Shown: one piece after another, positions 37,703 through 47,683 of the stretch
Layout: every line of letters begins with the position of its first letter
How positions within the stretch are numbered: the first letter of the stretch is position 1
Source: Tranzscheliella williamsii
Lineage: Eukaryota > Basidiomycota > Ustilaginomycetes > Ustilaginales > Ustilaginaceae
DNA: 64,000 nucleotides
NCBI GenBank assembly: GCA_023212725.1
Contig: JALBYF010000015.1
Coordinates: forward strand, 186,001-250,000
Direction of reading: 5' to 3'
The notes under the pieces: generated by a model
The model's database searches: none
The model's input: only the letters and a program-made list of their open reading frames with translations
What the model was told of the DNA's origin: nothing
Translations under genes and position numbers: made by a program

Positions 37703-40615
37703 CTAGCGACCTCTGCCCTCCTCTCTGCGGCCGAGGGCGGCGCCGAAGAAGTTGCCGAACTTGCGGAGGTCCGAAAAGGCACGGCTACCGGTGGAGGACG
37801 CTTCGGCGGCTGGGCCGGCGGGCGTCGCTGTCGGACTGCGTAGGCTGTCCTGTCCGAACATGGTCGCACGCGTGGTGATGAGGTGAGAGCTGTTCCGGCG
37901 AGCGCCATCCAGAAACGACGGCACCGCGGGGTTGAAGGGCAACGGCAGGATGGGCTGGTTCGGGGGATCCATATCGAGCTGCGTCAGGAAGCTCTGGTCC
38001 GCCAGCCTGCCGCCCGCCACCTTCGCCTCTGCCGAACCCCGCGCCCCGGTGCCATCGTGAGAGGAGCTCCCTTCTCGACTATCATCAATGCCAGAGGTAA
38101 CCTTGATGAAATCGTCCAGCAAGCCATTTTGCTCCACTTTTCGGACACCCTTGAGATCGAGCACCTTTTGGAAGTTGGAGAAGGAGCGGTCGCCTATCAG
38201 GTCGATATAGGTGTGGACCAGATCCGCTCCTGGCACATCCTTGTCATCCACTTGTACCGGGGACAGAACAACTTTGAGTAGTAACTCAATGCGGTCCGTC
38301 AGCCTGTTGACGTAGCGAAGATACGAGGCTGCTGCGCTCGAGAGAGCAGTTTGCTGAGGTGTGGGAGGCGGCATCCAGTGCGATAGGCTATCATCGGGTG
38401 CCGGTCTGCCGCCGACGCCGAGGCCAAGGTCGTCGACAGGGTACCGCGGCAGCTCGGTGAGGCTTTTTCTGAGCTCGGAAGCATCGAGCAGCAGCTGCTC
38501 CGCCATGGAAGGGCCTATCGGTCGCAGGCGGACAAGGTTGTTGATGAACCTCGTCGTTAGCACGACCACAACCTTGTCGCACCAGCTTCGCACAAAGCGC
38601 TTGTTCTCGACGTCCTGTCGCACGATCACACCGACCTGTTCCAACAAGCTCGCCAGGTCTGTAATGTACTGCGATTTGCCAGTTGGCGATCCTTGCATCT
38701 GGGCCCAGGCAATCTGGGGACGCAGCATCGCGCTCCACACCGGCTCGGAACAGAGCTCCAGTTCGCGGGCCAGCGTCTGCACAGTGTACGCAATGACGGT
38801 GAGAAAGATCTCGCGTTCCTCTTCGAAGCTGACACCCTCCCTGAAATCGGAATGGATTTTGTCGCGCAGCTTGTCCTCTAGCTGACTCGAGGTGCTGGCG
38901 CAGTAGTCTGCGGTGTTGAGCACCAGACACCACTTTTGTATCTCTGTCGAACTGGGACGGCTATCCATCGAGCGCCGCACCGGTTCAGAGCGGACCAGCG
39001 CCGCACGCAGGACTTCTTCTGCATAGACGCGGAGCCACTTTTTGTAGACTTCGCAGAGGTCACGTAACGGCTCCCGGTTCGACAGGCGCGCACATTGCTC
39101 CAAAGTTTGACGGTAAAAGTAGAACATCTCGGTGGAAGAAGGCAAAACGGTGGTTCCGCCGGTACTCGGGGTGGCGGAATCAGCGCCCGATGCAGGGCCG
39201 AACGCACCGTCGGCGCCAAAACCGCCGGTTTGATGTGGATCTGATGATCCGTCGTGCGATAGCCTGGCCCCCTGTCGCCGATATTGGACGAGCATCTCGG
39301 ACAGGGCACGATCCTGTGCCTCGACGAAAATGGTGAGATACGGGTCAAAGGTGGACGACAAGGTTTGGATCGGCTGCTTCGGTGGCGGTGGAGGTGGAGG
39401 TGCTGAATCCGACGAAGAGCCAGGTATCGAGGGAGGCGGAGGCGGAGGCGTTGGCTGATGTACTGGTGGCGAGATGAGCTCATGGAAAGGTTTTCCGTAC
39501 TTTCTGCTGACAGCTGCTTCAAATTCCAGGGTGGAATTGAGCGCTTCGATGAGCGTTGCGACGTTCAGCCTGGACTGTTCGCGGATGAGGACACTTCGTA
39601 GGTCTTCCTTGGTGATGTCGGCAAACCTTCGAACGAGCCATCGTTCCACCTTCCAGTCGTCGAGGAATGCGGAGGCGTGCTCATCTTCGTGCGTCTTGAG
39701 GATCCTTCTGAACCAGGCAAAGCGCCGGGAGACGTTGTCGAGCTGGCCGGCCTCGTCGGTGGCTCTAAAGATCCTTCTGTATTCTCGCAGCTGGAGCGAG
39801 CAGTACCATTCAATCAAGGCGTCTTTCGCTTCTGGACCGATCGCATCGATGACGAGCGCTGACTCGGAAAGGCTGGTGGATCGGACGGGACGGCCGGGAT
39901 CGTGGAGGAAGTATTGCTCATAGTCTTTCATGACAGAAGTGCGGAGTTGTAGTTGAAGATGGTTGACTTGGCGCCAGGCAGAAGAGATTCTTTCGACGCC
40001 CCTGTAGGACTGGAAAAAGTCGAGAAGGGAGCGTACGGCCTGCAGAGCCGATGCGGCTTCCCTGTATCGCTTGGTTTCTGCCAGCCTTTCTAGCTGGTCG
40101 ATGGCGTTGACGAGCATCTGGAGCCTTTTGAGAGCGGTCATGCTACCGACGACGTTTCGCTTGGCGATGTCCAAACTGCGAATGTCGCGGGTGATCTCCT
40201 TGACGACGTTCTCTGATCCTCTGGCCTTTTCGCGGATCAGATGCAGCTGCTCCAGAAGGGCGCCAATCGCTGTTTGAACTTGAGACATGCGTTCTGGATC
40301 TGTCTCTGTTTCGAGCTCGGCGGTCATCTGTTCGATCCTAGCCTGGCATGACCGCATCTCGATCCTCAGTTTAGCGTGAACACGATCGATAGAAGCAAGG
40401 GTCAGCGGCCTATGCTGAGAGAGAAGCTCGTCGGTCTGTGACTCCAAGCTGCCCGGTTCGGACCACGAGGCCAGCTGCTCGCCCGCATCTTGAATCTGTG
40501 CTGGCCTGTTGGCGAGAATACGTTGGATCTGAAGGGCAGCGTCTGGCGGCAGATCGAGTTGCTGGCTGCTGCTAGAACCGGCAGCATGAGCAGCGGACAG
40601 CGACGCAGATGTCAT
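37703..40615 (-). CDS. VPS53: GARP complex subunit Vps53
   Basis: Subunit of the Golgi-associated retrograde protein tether (Vps51-54), which captures endosome-derived vesicles at the trans-Golgi. A 970-aa intronless ORF. The N-terminal part has the family pattern: a PLTLASIDRVHAKLRIEM segment, then LIREKARGSENVVKEITRDI and SLDIAKRNVVGSMTALKRLQ with MLVNAIDQLERLAETKRYRE, the coiled-coil bundle that contacts the other subunits. The centre holds a poly-proline insert (PTPPPPPPSIPGSS, then PPPPPPPKQP) at about residues 385-415, an unusual low-complexity loop. The C-terminal helical rod runs to about residue 900 (LLKVVLSPVQVDDKDVPGAD; TYIDLIGDRSFSNFQKVLDL). The last 70 residues are disordered. 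It is convergent with DBP10, 292 bp apart. Confidence 0.88.
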   Translation of the reverse strand: MTSASLSAAHAAGSSSSQQLDLPPDAALQIQRILANRPAQIQDAGEQLASWSEPGSLESQTDELLSQHRPLTLASIDRVHAKLRIEMRSCQARIEQMTAELETETDPERMSQVQTAIGALLEQLHLIREKARGSENVVKEITRDIRSLDIAKRNVVGSMTALKRLQMLVNAIDQLERLAETKRYREAASALQAVRSLLDFFQSYRGVERISSAWRQVNHLQLQLRTSVMKDYEQYFLHDPGRPVRSTSLSESALVIDAIGPEAKDALIEWYCSLQLREYRRIFRATDEAGQLDNVSRRFAWFRRILKTHEDEHASAFLDDWKVERWLVRRFADITKEDLRSVLIREQSRLNVATLIEALNSTLEFEAAVSRKYGKPFHELISPPVHQPTPPPPPPSIPGSSSDSAPPPPPPPKQPIQTLSSTFDPYLTIFVEAQDRALSEMLVQYRRQGARLSHDGSSDPHQTGGFGADGAFGPASGADSATPSTGGTTVLPSSTEMFYFYRQTLEQCARLSNREPLRDLCEVYKKWLRVYAEEVLRAALVRSEPVRRSMDSRPSSTEIQKWCLVLNTADYCASTSSQLEDKLRDKIHSDFREGVSFEEEREIFLTVIAYTVQTLARELELCSEPVWSAMLRPQIAWAQMQGSPTGKSQYITDLASLLEQVGVIVRQDVENKRFVRSWCDKVVVVLTTRFINNLVRLRPIGPSMAEQLLLDASELRKSLTELPRYPVDDLGLGVGGRPAPDDSLSHWMPPPTPQQTALSSAAASYLRYVNRLTDRIELLLKVVLSPVQVDDKDVPGADLVHTYIDLIGDRSFSNFQKVLDLKGVRKVEQNGLLDDFIKVTSGIDDSREGSSSHDGTGARGSAEAKVAGGRLADQSFLTQLDMDPPNQPILPLPFNPAVPSFLDGARRNSSHLITTRATMFGQDSLRSPTATPAGPAAEASSTGSRAFSDLRKFGNFFGAALGRREEGRGR

Positions 40616-41302
40616 GCTGGTGGGAGTGTCCGTGCAGCCCAGCCCTTTTTGTGCCGACGGCGTGGGTTACCCAGATGATGGCAAGGCTGGAGGAGAAGCT
40701 GTAGGATGGCCAAGGCGTAAGGGGCCAAGCACATGGCTGTGAAGTAAGTTAGTGGCCAAGCCGGCTGTTAGATCGACACCTCATTCTACCCTGAACGGTT
40801 ATCCACGTGATCTTTCGCGCCCTTGTCTCGATTCGTGATTTACTGTGGTGACTGCGCGTTGGGCTCAGCCAAAGCGGGCAGTGAGAGCCAAGCGGGCCTG
40901 AGTGTCAAGCAAGGCAATGACAGGACATACTGCCTTTATTATGAATGTGAATAGTGAGCGCGATGTTGCGTTCTAAGCGTCGTGAAGTATGCAAAGCCTA
41001 CGTACGTAACGCGTTGAGTGAAAGAACCCGCGCGCTTGCTCTTCGCCGTCTGAGGTTCAGCCACCACCTTGTCTCTCAACTGCGAGGAACACAGACAGAT
41101 ACCTACGCAGCAGACGGCGAGCAGAGCAGGCTGTCACCTCAACCTCCACCCTCTGAGGCATGCCTCGCTGTGCCGCATCCGCCATCGTCTCGTGAAGTGA
41201 CCCCACGCGAGTTATCAACACCCCTGCCTGAATCACGCCGCGCGCTTTTGCCACACAACGCCAGACACCGACACCAGTACAGTTTCGCTGCGAGACGCAC
41301 CG
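40616..41302. other. Divergent promoter region, VPS53 / coiled-coil gene
   Basis: About 690 bp between divergently transcribed genes. It includes an ACGCGT MluI-cell-cycle-box-like string at 41009-41014, listed separately. The plus-strand frame before 41303 has no conserved content. Confidence 0.5.
41009..41014. promoter_or_regulatory. MCB-like ACGCGT hexamer
   Basis: ACGCGT lies 289 bp before the ATG of the HMMR-like coiled-coil gene. In other fungi this hexamer is bound by MBF for G1/S transcription. A single 6-mer has low information content, so this is only suggestive. Confidence 0.3.
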
Positions 41303-44300
41303 ATGAATGCGCGGAAACCGCTCGGGCCGAGCATGAAATCCAATGCGCCGGTCGGCCTGCCGACCGCAACAGGCGCCAAGCTTCAGCACAAGCTAGAGGA
41401 GAGGCTCGCCAGAGCGGAGGGCAAGATTGCAGATCTCCAGCGAGAAAAGGCAGACGCGCAGAATGAGCTCGGCGGCGTTCAGACCGAGCTCAGGCTCGCC
41501 GCCCAGCGGGAGGCCAAGCTCAGGCAGAACCTCGAAAGCCGCGAAAAGTCACACTCCTCGCTCAAAGAGAAAAGCAGCAAGCTCACCAGCCTGCAGACCA
41601 GACTGGAAGAGCTTCACAAGATCCACGAGGAGTCTAAAGCGAAAAGACAGAAAGAGGTCGAAGACCTCGCCAACAAGCTCAAGGCCGAAGAGGAGCGTAG
41701 ACGGAGCGAGGTGGCTGAAGCAAAAAAAGCCATCGACGCCTATCAAGCCAGGGCTGCTCACGCCGAATCCAGCCAGAAGGCGACGGAACAGCAGATCCTG
41801 GATCTGCAGACCGCAAGGGACGCGACACAAGCGGTCCTGCAGCAAAAGGACGCCTTGATTGGCAAGCTACAGTCCGAAAACGAGTCTGACAAGGTCGTAA
41901 TGATGGACGCTCAAACCTATGCGAGTAAGCTGGAGACCAAGCTCAACAAGCAGATCGACGACCTCAAGCGAGAGCTGGAGCAGAACAAGTCGGCACTCTC
42001 GGCTGAGGCACAGCAGCAGATCCAGAAAGCTGAGCTCGCCCAGTCTCTGCTGCAGACCGAGAGGGACGAGCTAACAGCAGGAATCGACGAGCTGGAGGCC
42101 GACTACGCGCACAACTTGCGCGTCATCGCCAAGGCTGCACACGCCGGCTCTGTGCGTCTCCAGGACGAGGCTACGCACAAGTATACCTCCCGAACTCGCG
42201 CTTGGCACATGGCCGTATCCGACAAGATCCGTCTCGAAACACTGACCGACGAACGTAGCTGCCAGGTCAAAGAGCTTGTCGACGTTGTCAAGCAGGTGCA
42301 GGACGAACGGGACGCACACAAGCAGATCGCGCTGAATTTGCAGAATGATCTTGACATGTTCAAGGTAGAGTTGCAGGCTGAACGGGACCTCTTCGCCAGC
42401 ACTCAACAGCAGCAGAGCGCAGACGTGTCTAGCAGGACGGAAGCCAATAGAGGCGAGGATGCCGATAGGGAGCAACTACAAGCCGAGCTGCGGGACGCAA
42501 GGTCGCGTGGCGAGATGTTCGAGGAAGAGTTGACCGAGCTCCATCAGCGCTTTGTGCGCCAAGCGGTGGAAGCCAAGGAGCTGGCAGCCGCACTCCACTC
42601 CGCACGGCGACAGCTGACAGAACTGGAGCAGACCGTGGCAGCCAAGACGGGCGAGCTCGACACGCTCGTATCCGAGCTTGGCGAGCTGGAAGCGCTGCGT
42701 CGCGATCTCCGATCCGCACAAGAGGCATCGAGAGCTGCGAAGAAGGAGGCCCACAACCAGGCTGAGGCGGCTAGAACCCTCTCGGCCTCGCTACAGAACG
42801 CCCGGATGGCCGAAAATGCCTGGCGCGAGGAGCGAGACCGCTATGCAGTGATGCTAGAAGAAGCAGCCGATTATCAGAACCTTTATACCGAGCTCTCGCA
42901 GCAGACCAGACTCCTGGTCGAGCGCAACGCGCTGGCGGAAGAGGAAAAGGCGACGCTCTCTGCGCTCAACTCCGAGCTGCTCGGACACAACAACCCGTTG
43001 CAGAAGATCATGTATATGGAACGAGTCCGCAGAGAACTGGACGAGATTAAGGAAGACAACCTCTCTCTCCGATTCCAGCTGGAGCAGGCCACACGAACCA
43101 ATGAAGACTTGGAAAAGGAGCTGAGGAGCTACAAGGCGGTTGACCTGCCCCTAGCCCAAAGGCCCAAAACAGAGATGACGAGGGTGATGAGAGCAGCCGA
43201 CTACGAGCCTCCACTGCGTACACCCTCTCCAACGCAGAGACACGACACAACAAGCACCCCAGCACCAGCTTCCGTGGCGCGTAGTCCATCTCGCCCGGTT
43301 CCTGATAGCAGCGACACCGCTTCTCCCCGATCGACGAGGTTGTTGCTGTCTCCCGAGTCCATTACCTTGTCGCTGCCGCCTCCTCGCCAATCGCTCGGTA
43401 CTCCCAGTAGCAAGCCGCTGAGAAAGCGGCGGTCGTATGGCAACATCTCCGTCCACGCGCCCGAGGAGCCCCAACAAGGAAAGCGAGCCGCAGAGGAACA
43501 GCAAGACGAAACACAAGATGAATTGACGTTGCAGCCGGCAACGGAACGGGATGGGGCGCGGGCTACGCTCGTCAACAGCGGCGCGCTGCGGAAGTCTTCT
43601 GCGTCTTCGGGGCTCGGCTTGGGCGGGCTGAGCGGGGGGGCGACGTTGGGCGGGGTGGGAATGGCGGGCAGGAGCGAAGCGGGGCGCGAGACGCGGGGGG
43701 TGTCGCGGCCGAGCCTGGGGGTGTCGACGCTCAACATCAAGGCGCGGCGGGTGTCTGAGCTGGTGCGCGGCGTGTCGCCGCCGCTGCCGAGCATATCGGA
43801 CTGCTCGACGGAGCAGGCGAATATCCTGAGCGGGGCGCTGCCGTCGCCCTCGCCGCACCTGGCCGACTGGACCGCGGATGCGCCCTGCGTCCCGATCCCG
43901 CTCATGGGCCACGGCGGCTACGGCGTCGCACACTCCACCCCGCTCCCTCCGCCACGCCCCGCCACACGCGACCAGCCCGAGACCAAAAGGCCAAAGCTCC
44001 GCGCCTCGCGCTACTCGGGCGCCCAGCGCATCCCCATCCGCCCCATCCACCCCCCCCCCAAAGGCCTCACCTCCGGCAGCCGCGCACGCTTGGCCATCCG
44101 CGAGGAAAACGGCGAGCAGAGCATCCTCTACGAAGACGAGGACCGCTCGCACCACGACGCCTGGCACGACGACCTCCCCGCCCCCACCATCGACCCCATC
44201 GCCCCCGCCCAACAGCCCCCCGCGACGACCCACCAACATACCCTACCCCTGAAAGCCAAGCCGAAGCCACGCCTGCCGAAAAAGGTAAAGCCGGGTCCCA

Positions 44301-44323
44301 TGGCCAGAACCATCGTGCGCTAG
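41303..44323 (+). CDS. Large coiled-coil protein with HMMR-like C-terminal segment
   Basis: 1,006 aa, intronless, from the ATG at 41303 (MNARKPLGPSMKSNAPVGLP). Residues about 28-620 are almost uninterrupted coiled coil (E/K/Q/L heptads). At about 555-600 the stretch LLGHNNPLQKIMYMERVRRE followed by LDEIKEDNLSLRFQLEQA resembles the conserved C-terminal motif of hyaluronan-mediated motility receptor (HMMR/RHAMM) and related spindle coiled-coil proteins (L-G-H-x-N-x-x-Q-K-I). The C-terminal 380 residues are disordered, P/S/R-rich, with many SP/TP sites (RTPSPTQR, STPAPASVARSPSRP) suited to CDK/MAPK phosphorylation, and end in a basic tail (KAKPKPRLPKKVKPGPMART). I infer a microtubule or spindle-pole structural protein. 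The upstream ACGCGT would fit cell-cycle expression but is not proof. Confidence 0.8.
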   Translation: MNARKPLGPSMKSNAPVGLPTATGAKLQHKLEERLARAEGKIADLQREKADAQNELGGVQTELRLAAQREAKLRQNLESREKSHSSLKEKSSKLTSLQTRLEELHKIHEESKAKRQKEVEDLANKLKAEEERRRSEVAEAKKAIDAYQARAAHAESSQKATEQQILDLQTARDATQAVLQQKDALIGKLQSENESDKVVMMDAQTYASKLETKLNKQIDDLKRELEQNKSALSAEAQQQIQKAELAQSLLQTERDELTAGIDELEADYAHNLRVIAKAAHAGSVRLQDEATHKYTSRTRAWHMAVSDKIRLETLTDERSCQVKELVDVVKQVQDERDAHKQIALNLQNDLDMFKVELQAERDLFASTQQQQSADVSSRTEANRGEDADREQLQAELRDARSRGEMFEEELTELHQRFVRQAVEAKELAAALHSARRQLTELEQTVAAKTGELDTLVSELGELEALRRDLRSAQEASRAAKKEAHNQAEAARTLSASLQNARMAENAWREERDRYAVMLEEAADYQNLYTELSQQTRLLVERNALAEEEKATLSALNSELLGHNNPLQKIMYMERVRRELDEIKEDNLSLRFQLEQATRTNEDLEKELRSYKAVDLPLAQRPKTEMTRVMRAADYEPPLRTPSPTQRHDTTSTPAPASVARSPSRPVPDSSDTASPRSTRLLLSPESITLSLPPPRQSLGTPSSKPLRKRRSYGNISVHAPEEPQQGKRAAEEQQDETQDELTLQPATERDGARATLVNSGALRKSSASSGLGLGGLSGGATLGGVGMAGRSEAGRETRGVSRPSLGVSTLNIKARRVSELVRGVSPPLPSISDCSTEQANILSGALPSPSPHLADWTADAPCVPIPLMGHGGYGVAHSTPLPPPRPATRDQPETKRPKLRASRYSGAQRIPIRPIHPPPKGLTSGSRARLAIREENGEQSILYEDEDRSHHDAWHDDLPAPTIDPIAPAQQPPATTHQHTLPLKAKPKPRLPKKVKPGPMARTIVR

Positions 44324-44428
44324 CCCCAGCGGCAGCCACCGCTTTCGTCTTGTATGCGCGTTTTCCACTCTGTACTAGTAGGCTCAACGAGCACGGCTGC
44401 AAAATACCATTCCACTGCCGCGATACGG

Positions 44429-45827
44429 TTATACATACTGATGCGGACTGCGCGGGCCTGTAAGGTACAGCTCCCGGGAGACGTAGCCGGGAGGCAGGTC
44501 GTAAATGTCATCCTGCAGGCGCTGTCGCTCCTTTTCGTCCTCCAGGACGTGTCTATCGCTTAGCACAGAGATGGGGTAGACGTTCTGCGCCGAATCTGCG
44601 GCAGAGCAGGAGCGTCCGGTAGGCGGGGTCAGTATGGCAGCTCACACGCTCCAGCAGGCGGGGCGGAGCGTCGACGATGCGGAAACGGGGAGACAGCGTA
44701 CCTGTAAAATTGCTGATGTGATCTAGTTCGGGCGTTTTGAGCATGTTGATGCCGATGAAGACGGCATAGATGCTCAGCACGATGACGAGCGACCAGGCCG
44801 GCAGCAAGAAGGCCCACTCTCTGTTCGGGTACCAGCCAATGCCGACTTGCTGGAGCATCTCGTCAGGAGTCAGCGCCCAGACGGCCCAGCCGACCCAGAG
44901 GAGGGTGGCAAAGATGAAGAGCGCAAAGCCGTAGTATTCCCCCGATGCCCTGCGGCGCAGCGACGCTGCTGTGGACAGCGCCTGACTGCTCTCGCCATCC
45001 TCGCCAGGCGAGCTATTCACCTCGGCGGCTTGACCCTGAACAAACGGACGCGAGGCGGCCTTGTCATCGACGTGGCCGCTGGCCTGAGCAGTTTTGGTCT
45101 GCTCGTCAGGGCTTAGGGCGCTCAAGCTGTGCAGCTGGAGATGGAAAGGCCCGGACTGCGCCTGGAAGTTGCTCCGTGCCATCATGCTCCACTCGACCGT
45201 CTCCTCGGGACGGAACTCGCCCGCCTTCTCTTTGTCGACCGGTCGGCCGCGATAGAAAGGCTTGAAGTCGTCCCATGTCGAATCGAACACCAAAAGCTCG
45301 CTGTCGGATAAGCTTCGGCTATCCTTTTCCGTTGCGTCAGATGCAATGGCGTCTGTAGCGGGCATCGTGAAGCTCCACTCCCAGACAATGACACTCTCCC
45401 TCCTCCCGTCGGGCCTTCGTGGCGGGAGCTGTGTCTTGATTTGGAAAACGAAGGAGGCGACGGGGCCTCTGCCGCCGCCTGGAACTGGATCATCGGAAGG
45501 TGCAGGCGGCTGCGGCTGGCTCGACGCCTTTCGAACTACGATCCGCAGACCGCGAAAGGAATCCTTTGATAGAGCGATGGGAAAGGCAGCCGAGCAAGCC
45601 TGAGAAGCAAAGCCTGCTCCGCCCAGCGTCGTCGTGTCGAGGAAGCCGGAGAAGACCAGCTCACCCATGGTGGGCGGGGGGAACCGAACAATGCTCATGT
45701 GCGAGTGACTGCTACCCCCACGAACTGCGTCGTCCACCGCAAAGAACGCGTCCGAGCGCCATGGCAGAGCTGGAGAGCGCGGGTTCGGACCAGGGGCAAA
45801 CAGCGGTGTCGTGCCTGCATAGGACAT
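44429..45827 (-). CDS. CIA30 domain - PIG-P fusion protein
   Basis: Two exons, 44702-45827 and 44429-44595, joined by a 106-nt intron (donor GTACGC, acceptor CCGCAG), giving 430 aa from the ATG at 45825-45827 (MSYAGTTPLFAPG). An in-frame ATG at 45897-45899 would add 24 residues. Residues about 24-235 form a CIA30 domain: WRSDAFFAVDDAVRGGSSHS, LVFSGFLDTTTLGGAGFASQ, DSFRGLRIVVRK, WDDFKPFYRGRPV, GPFHLQLHSLSA. After a 60-residue linker comes a complete PIG-P domain: GEYYGFALFIFATLLWVGWA, then IGWYPNREWAFLLPAWSLVI, PELDHISNFTD across the intron, and the family end DDIYDLPPGYVSRELYL. CIA30 proteins assist complex I assembly; PIG-P (yeast Gpi19) belongs to the ER GPI-GlcNAc transferase. No Met separates the domains after the CIA30 core, so a fused product is the simplest reading. 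Confidence 0.85.
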
Positions 45828-46094
45828 TGTCGTCCTCGCAGCCAGACGCCCAGTGCTGCTGTTAGAGGATATATGGAAGTAGGGAAGTTGCATCCGCACT
45901 TGGATCCATCCTCAATCACAGCGAAGCCGCCATGCAATTTCACTCTTCATGCAATTTCACGCACAGACTTGTGACTATAGTGTGGAGGCAGCCAGGATCA
46001 CCGATCTTACACGGATAGAAGGATGTCTCGACGCTATCCTCTGCGCCTCGATCTTGATCATCAGACAGGTGCACACAGTAGCGCACAGCTGGAC

Positions 46095-46819
46095 ATGACG
46101 TCGCATACACTTGCCCGGTTCGACGGGTCACGCGAGCTGCTCGAGGATTGTGCGTTCTGCCGGATTGTCACTCAAGACGCACCAGCCCATATCGTATACG
46201 AGGACGCCGAGAACGTTGCCTTTCTAGACATCCTACCGTTGCGGCGCGGTCACACGCTAGTCATCCCAAAAAAGCACGTCCAGCAGCTCTCCCATCTAGC
46301 TCCTGACGACGCCGCATCGCTGGCCAAAGCCGTGGTCAACGTAGCAAAGGCCATCGGCATAGGTAAGTGTACGCCGCAACGGCCTGCGTTCGTCTTCTAC
46401 CAACCGACTTGCAAGCTCACCGACCGCTCGCTTCCCCCTTATGGCTCACCCCGCGCTACACCAGCCCTCGGCGACGAAAGAATACAAGTCGTAACAAACC
46501 AGATCTACGCGCAGATCGTTCCTCATGTGAGTTGTTGCTGCGCCGCAGAACCCTAAGGAATTGAGGAAATCGCTGACGGCGCAGTCGAGCACGCACCGCG
46601 TTGCGTCTACATTAGGTCCATTTCCACATTGTGCCTGCGACGCTGCCAGGCACTGCTGCAACCGCGTTACGGACGCCGGCGAAACCATCCGCAGACACTA
46701 CGCCGCTGAGTGTTTTCGGCCATGGACGCGAAGAACTCGACGACGAGGAAGCCGAGGCGCTTGCCAAGCAGATTCGAAGCGCAGCCAGCACCGTTACACT
46801 GGCAGAGTCCAAGCTCTGA
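46095..46819 (+). CDS. HIT-family nucleotide hydrolase/transferase
   Basis: Histidine-triad protein of the Hint/Aprataxin-like superfamily, which acts on nucleoside phosphoramidates or dinucleoside polyphosphates. Exons 46095-46362, 46465-46526 and 46616-46819 (introns 102 and 89 nt, donors GTAAGT and GTGAGT) give 177 aa. An upstream in-frame ATG at 46023 would add 24 residues; I prefer 46095 because it places the start the usual distance before the CAFC zinc-like pair. The fold reads CAFCRIVTQDAPAHIVYEDA, AFLDILPLRRGHTLVIPKKH, then VVTNQIYAQIVPHVHFHIVP. The catalytic triad H-V-H-F-H-I is restored only after the last intron is removed (junction after PH). An acidic C-terminal extension follows (ELDDEEAEALAKQIRSA). 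It is divergent from the CIA30-PIG-P gene (about 270 bp between starts). Confidence 0.9.
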
Positions 46820-47015
46820 GCTATGCTGCGGAAACGGGAGCGCGCTGGCGTTCATACCCGCATGTCAAAGCGCACGGGCGTCCGTTTGTATTTGTACCCA
46901 CAGCCCTGAAGACGTTCGTGCTGTACCGGCCGTGTATCTGGCGGGTGTGCGCCCGGCGTCACATCGCCGTCGAAGGAAGCAGATGAGTGACGTCTAGAGC
47001 GACAAAGGATCTACA

Positions 47016-47683
47016 TTATTCGCTTGCTCGCTTAACCTTTAGGTCAGAAAGATCAGCTTGGGTGCCAGGGGCGATGCCGTGAGGTGATGCTTGTTCAAAG
47101 ATCCTGGAAGCAGAAAAGGAGAATACACAGCGCAGTTTTAGCATGTGGACGGATGAGAGACGGGGGAGAGCGTGAAGCCAAGATCTACTTACTGGGGGAA
47201 GCGCAATCTGTGGACCGGTGGCCTCTCCGCGTCCTGGAACAGTAGCCTTTCCTCTGCCTTTTCCTTGACGAGTTCAAGATGACGAGCGTTCCGCTCCTTC
47301 CATACGGAGGTAGGCGTGGTCCAGTGCTCGATATATCGTGTCAGCCAGGGCTTCTGTCCTTGCAAGTGCAGGTTGTCATCGGACTCGTTACCCGGAGCAG
47401 AGCGGCCCGAGGACGATGCCTTGGACGGGTGTGGGTCGGCGTGGAGGCTAGAGACTCGGTAGAGACCGAAAGCAGCAAGAGTGCCCACAAACGTGTATCG
47501 CCAGATGGGGGCGGTGAAGCCTTCGCTCGGATACTCCTCCTCGGCAGCTGAGCCAGCGGAGGAGGACGAGGCGGCCTGGTGGGCTCGGCTGGAGTGGATT
47601 TGTCGAGCAGACGCAGATGCGACGAGCGATCTGTTGGCCACAGCTTGTCGAAGCACGGGACGGGAAGCGTTGGCGGCCATCAT
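47016..47683 (-). CDS. Mitochondrial complex I accessory subunit (17.8 kDa type)
   Basis: Exons 47193-47683 and 47016-47103 with an 89-nt intron (donor GTAAGT, acceptor TCCAG) give 192 aa. The start (MMAANASRPVLRQAVANR) opens a presequence rich in R, S and A without acidic residues, with a likely cleavage region near RQIHSSRAHQ. A single transmembrane helix follows at about 59-77 (IWRYTFVGTLAAFGLYRVSS). The matrix or intermembrane part has WLTRYIEHWTTPTSVWKERN, then LELVKEKAEERLLF, and finally RPPVHRLRFPQIFEQASPHG across the intron. This pattern matches the fungal NADH:ubiquinone oxidoreductase 17.8 kDa accessory subunit as I remember it. Without the intron the frame would stop right after RFPQ, so the splice is needed for the conserved end. 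Confidence 0.8.
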
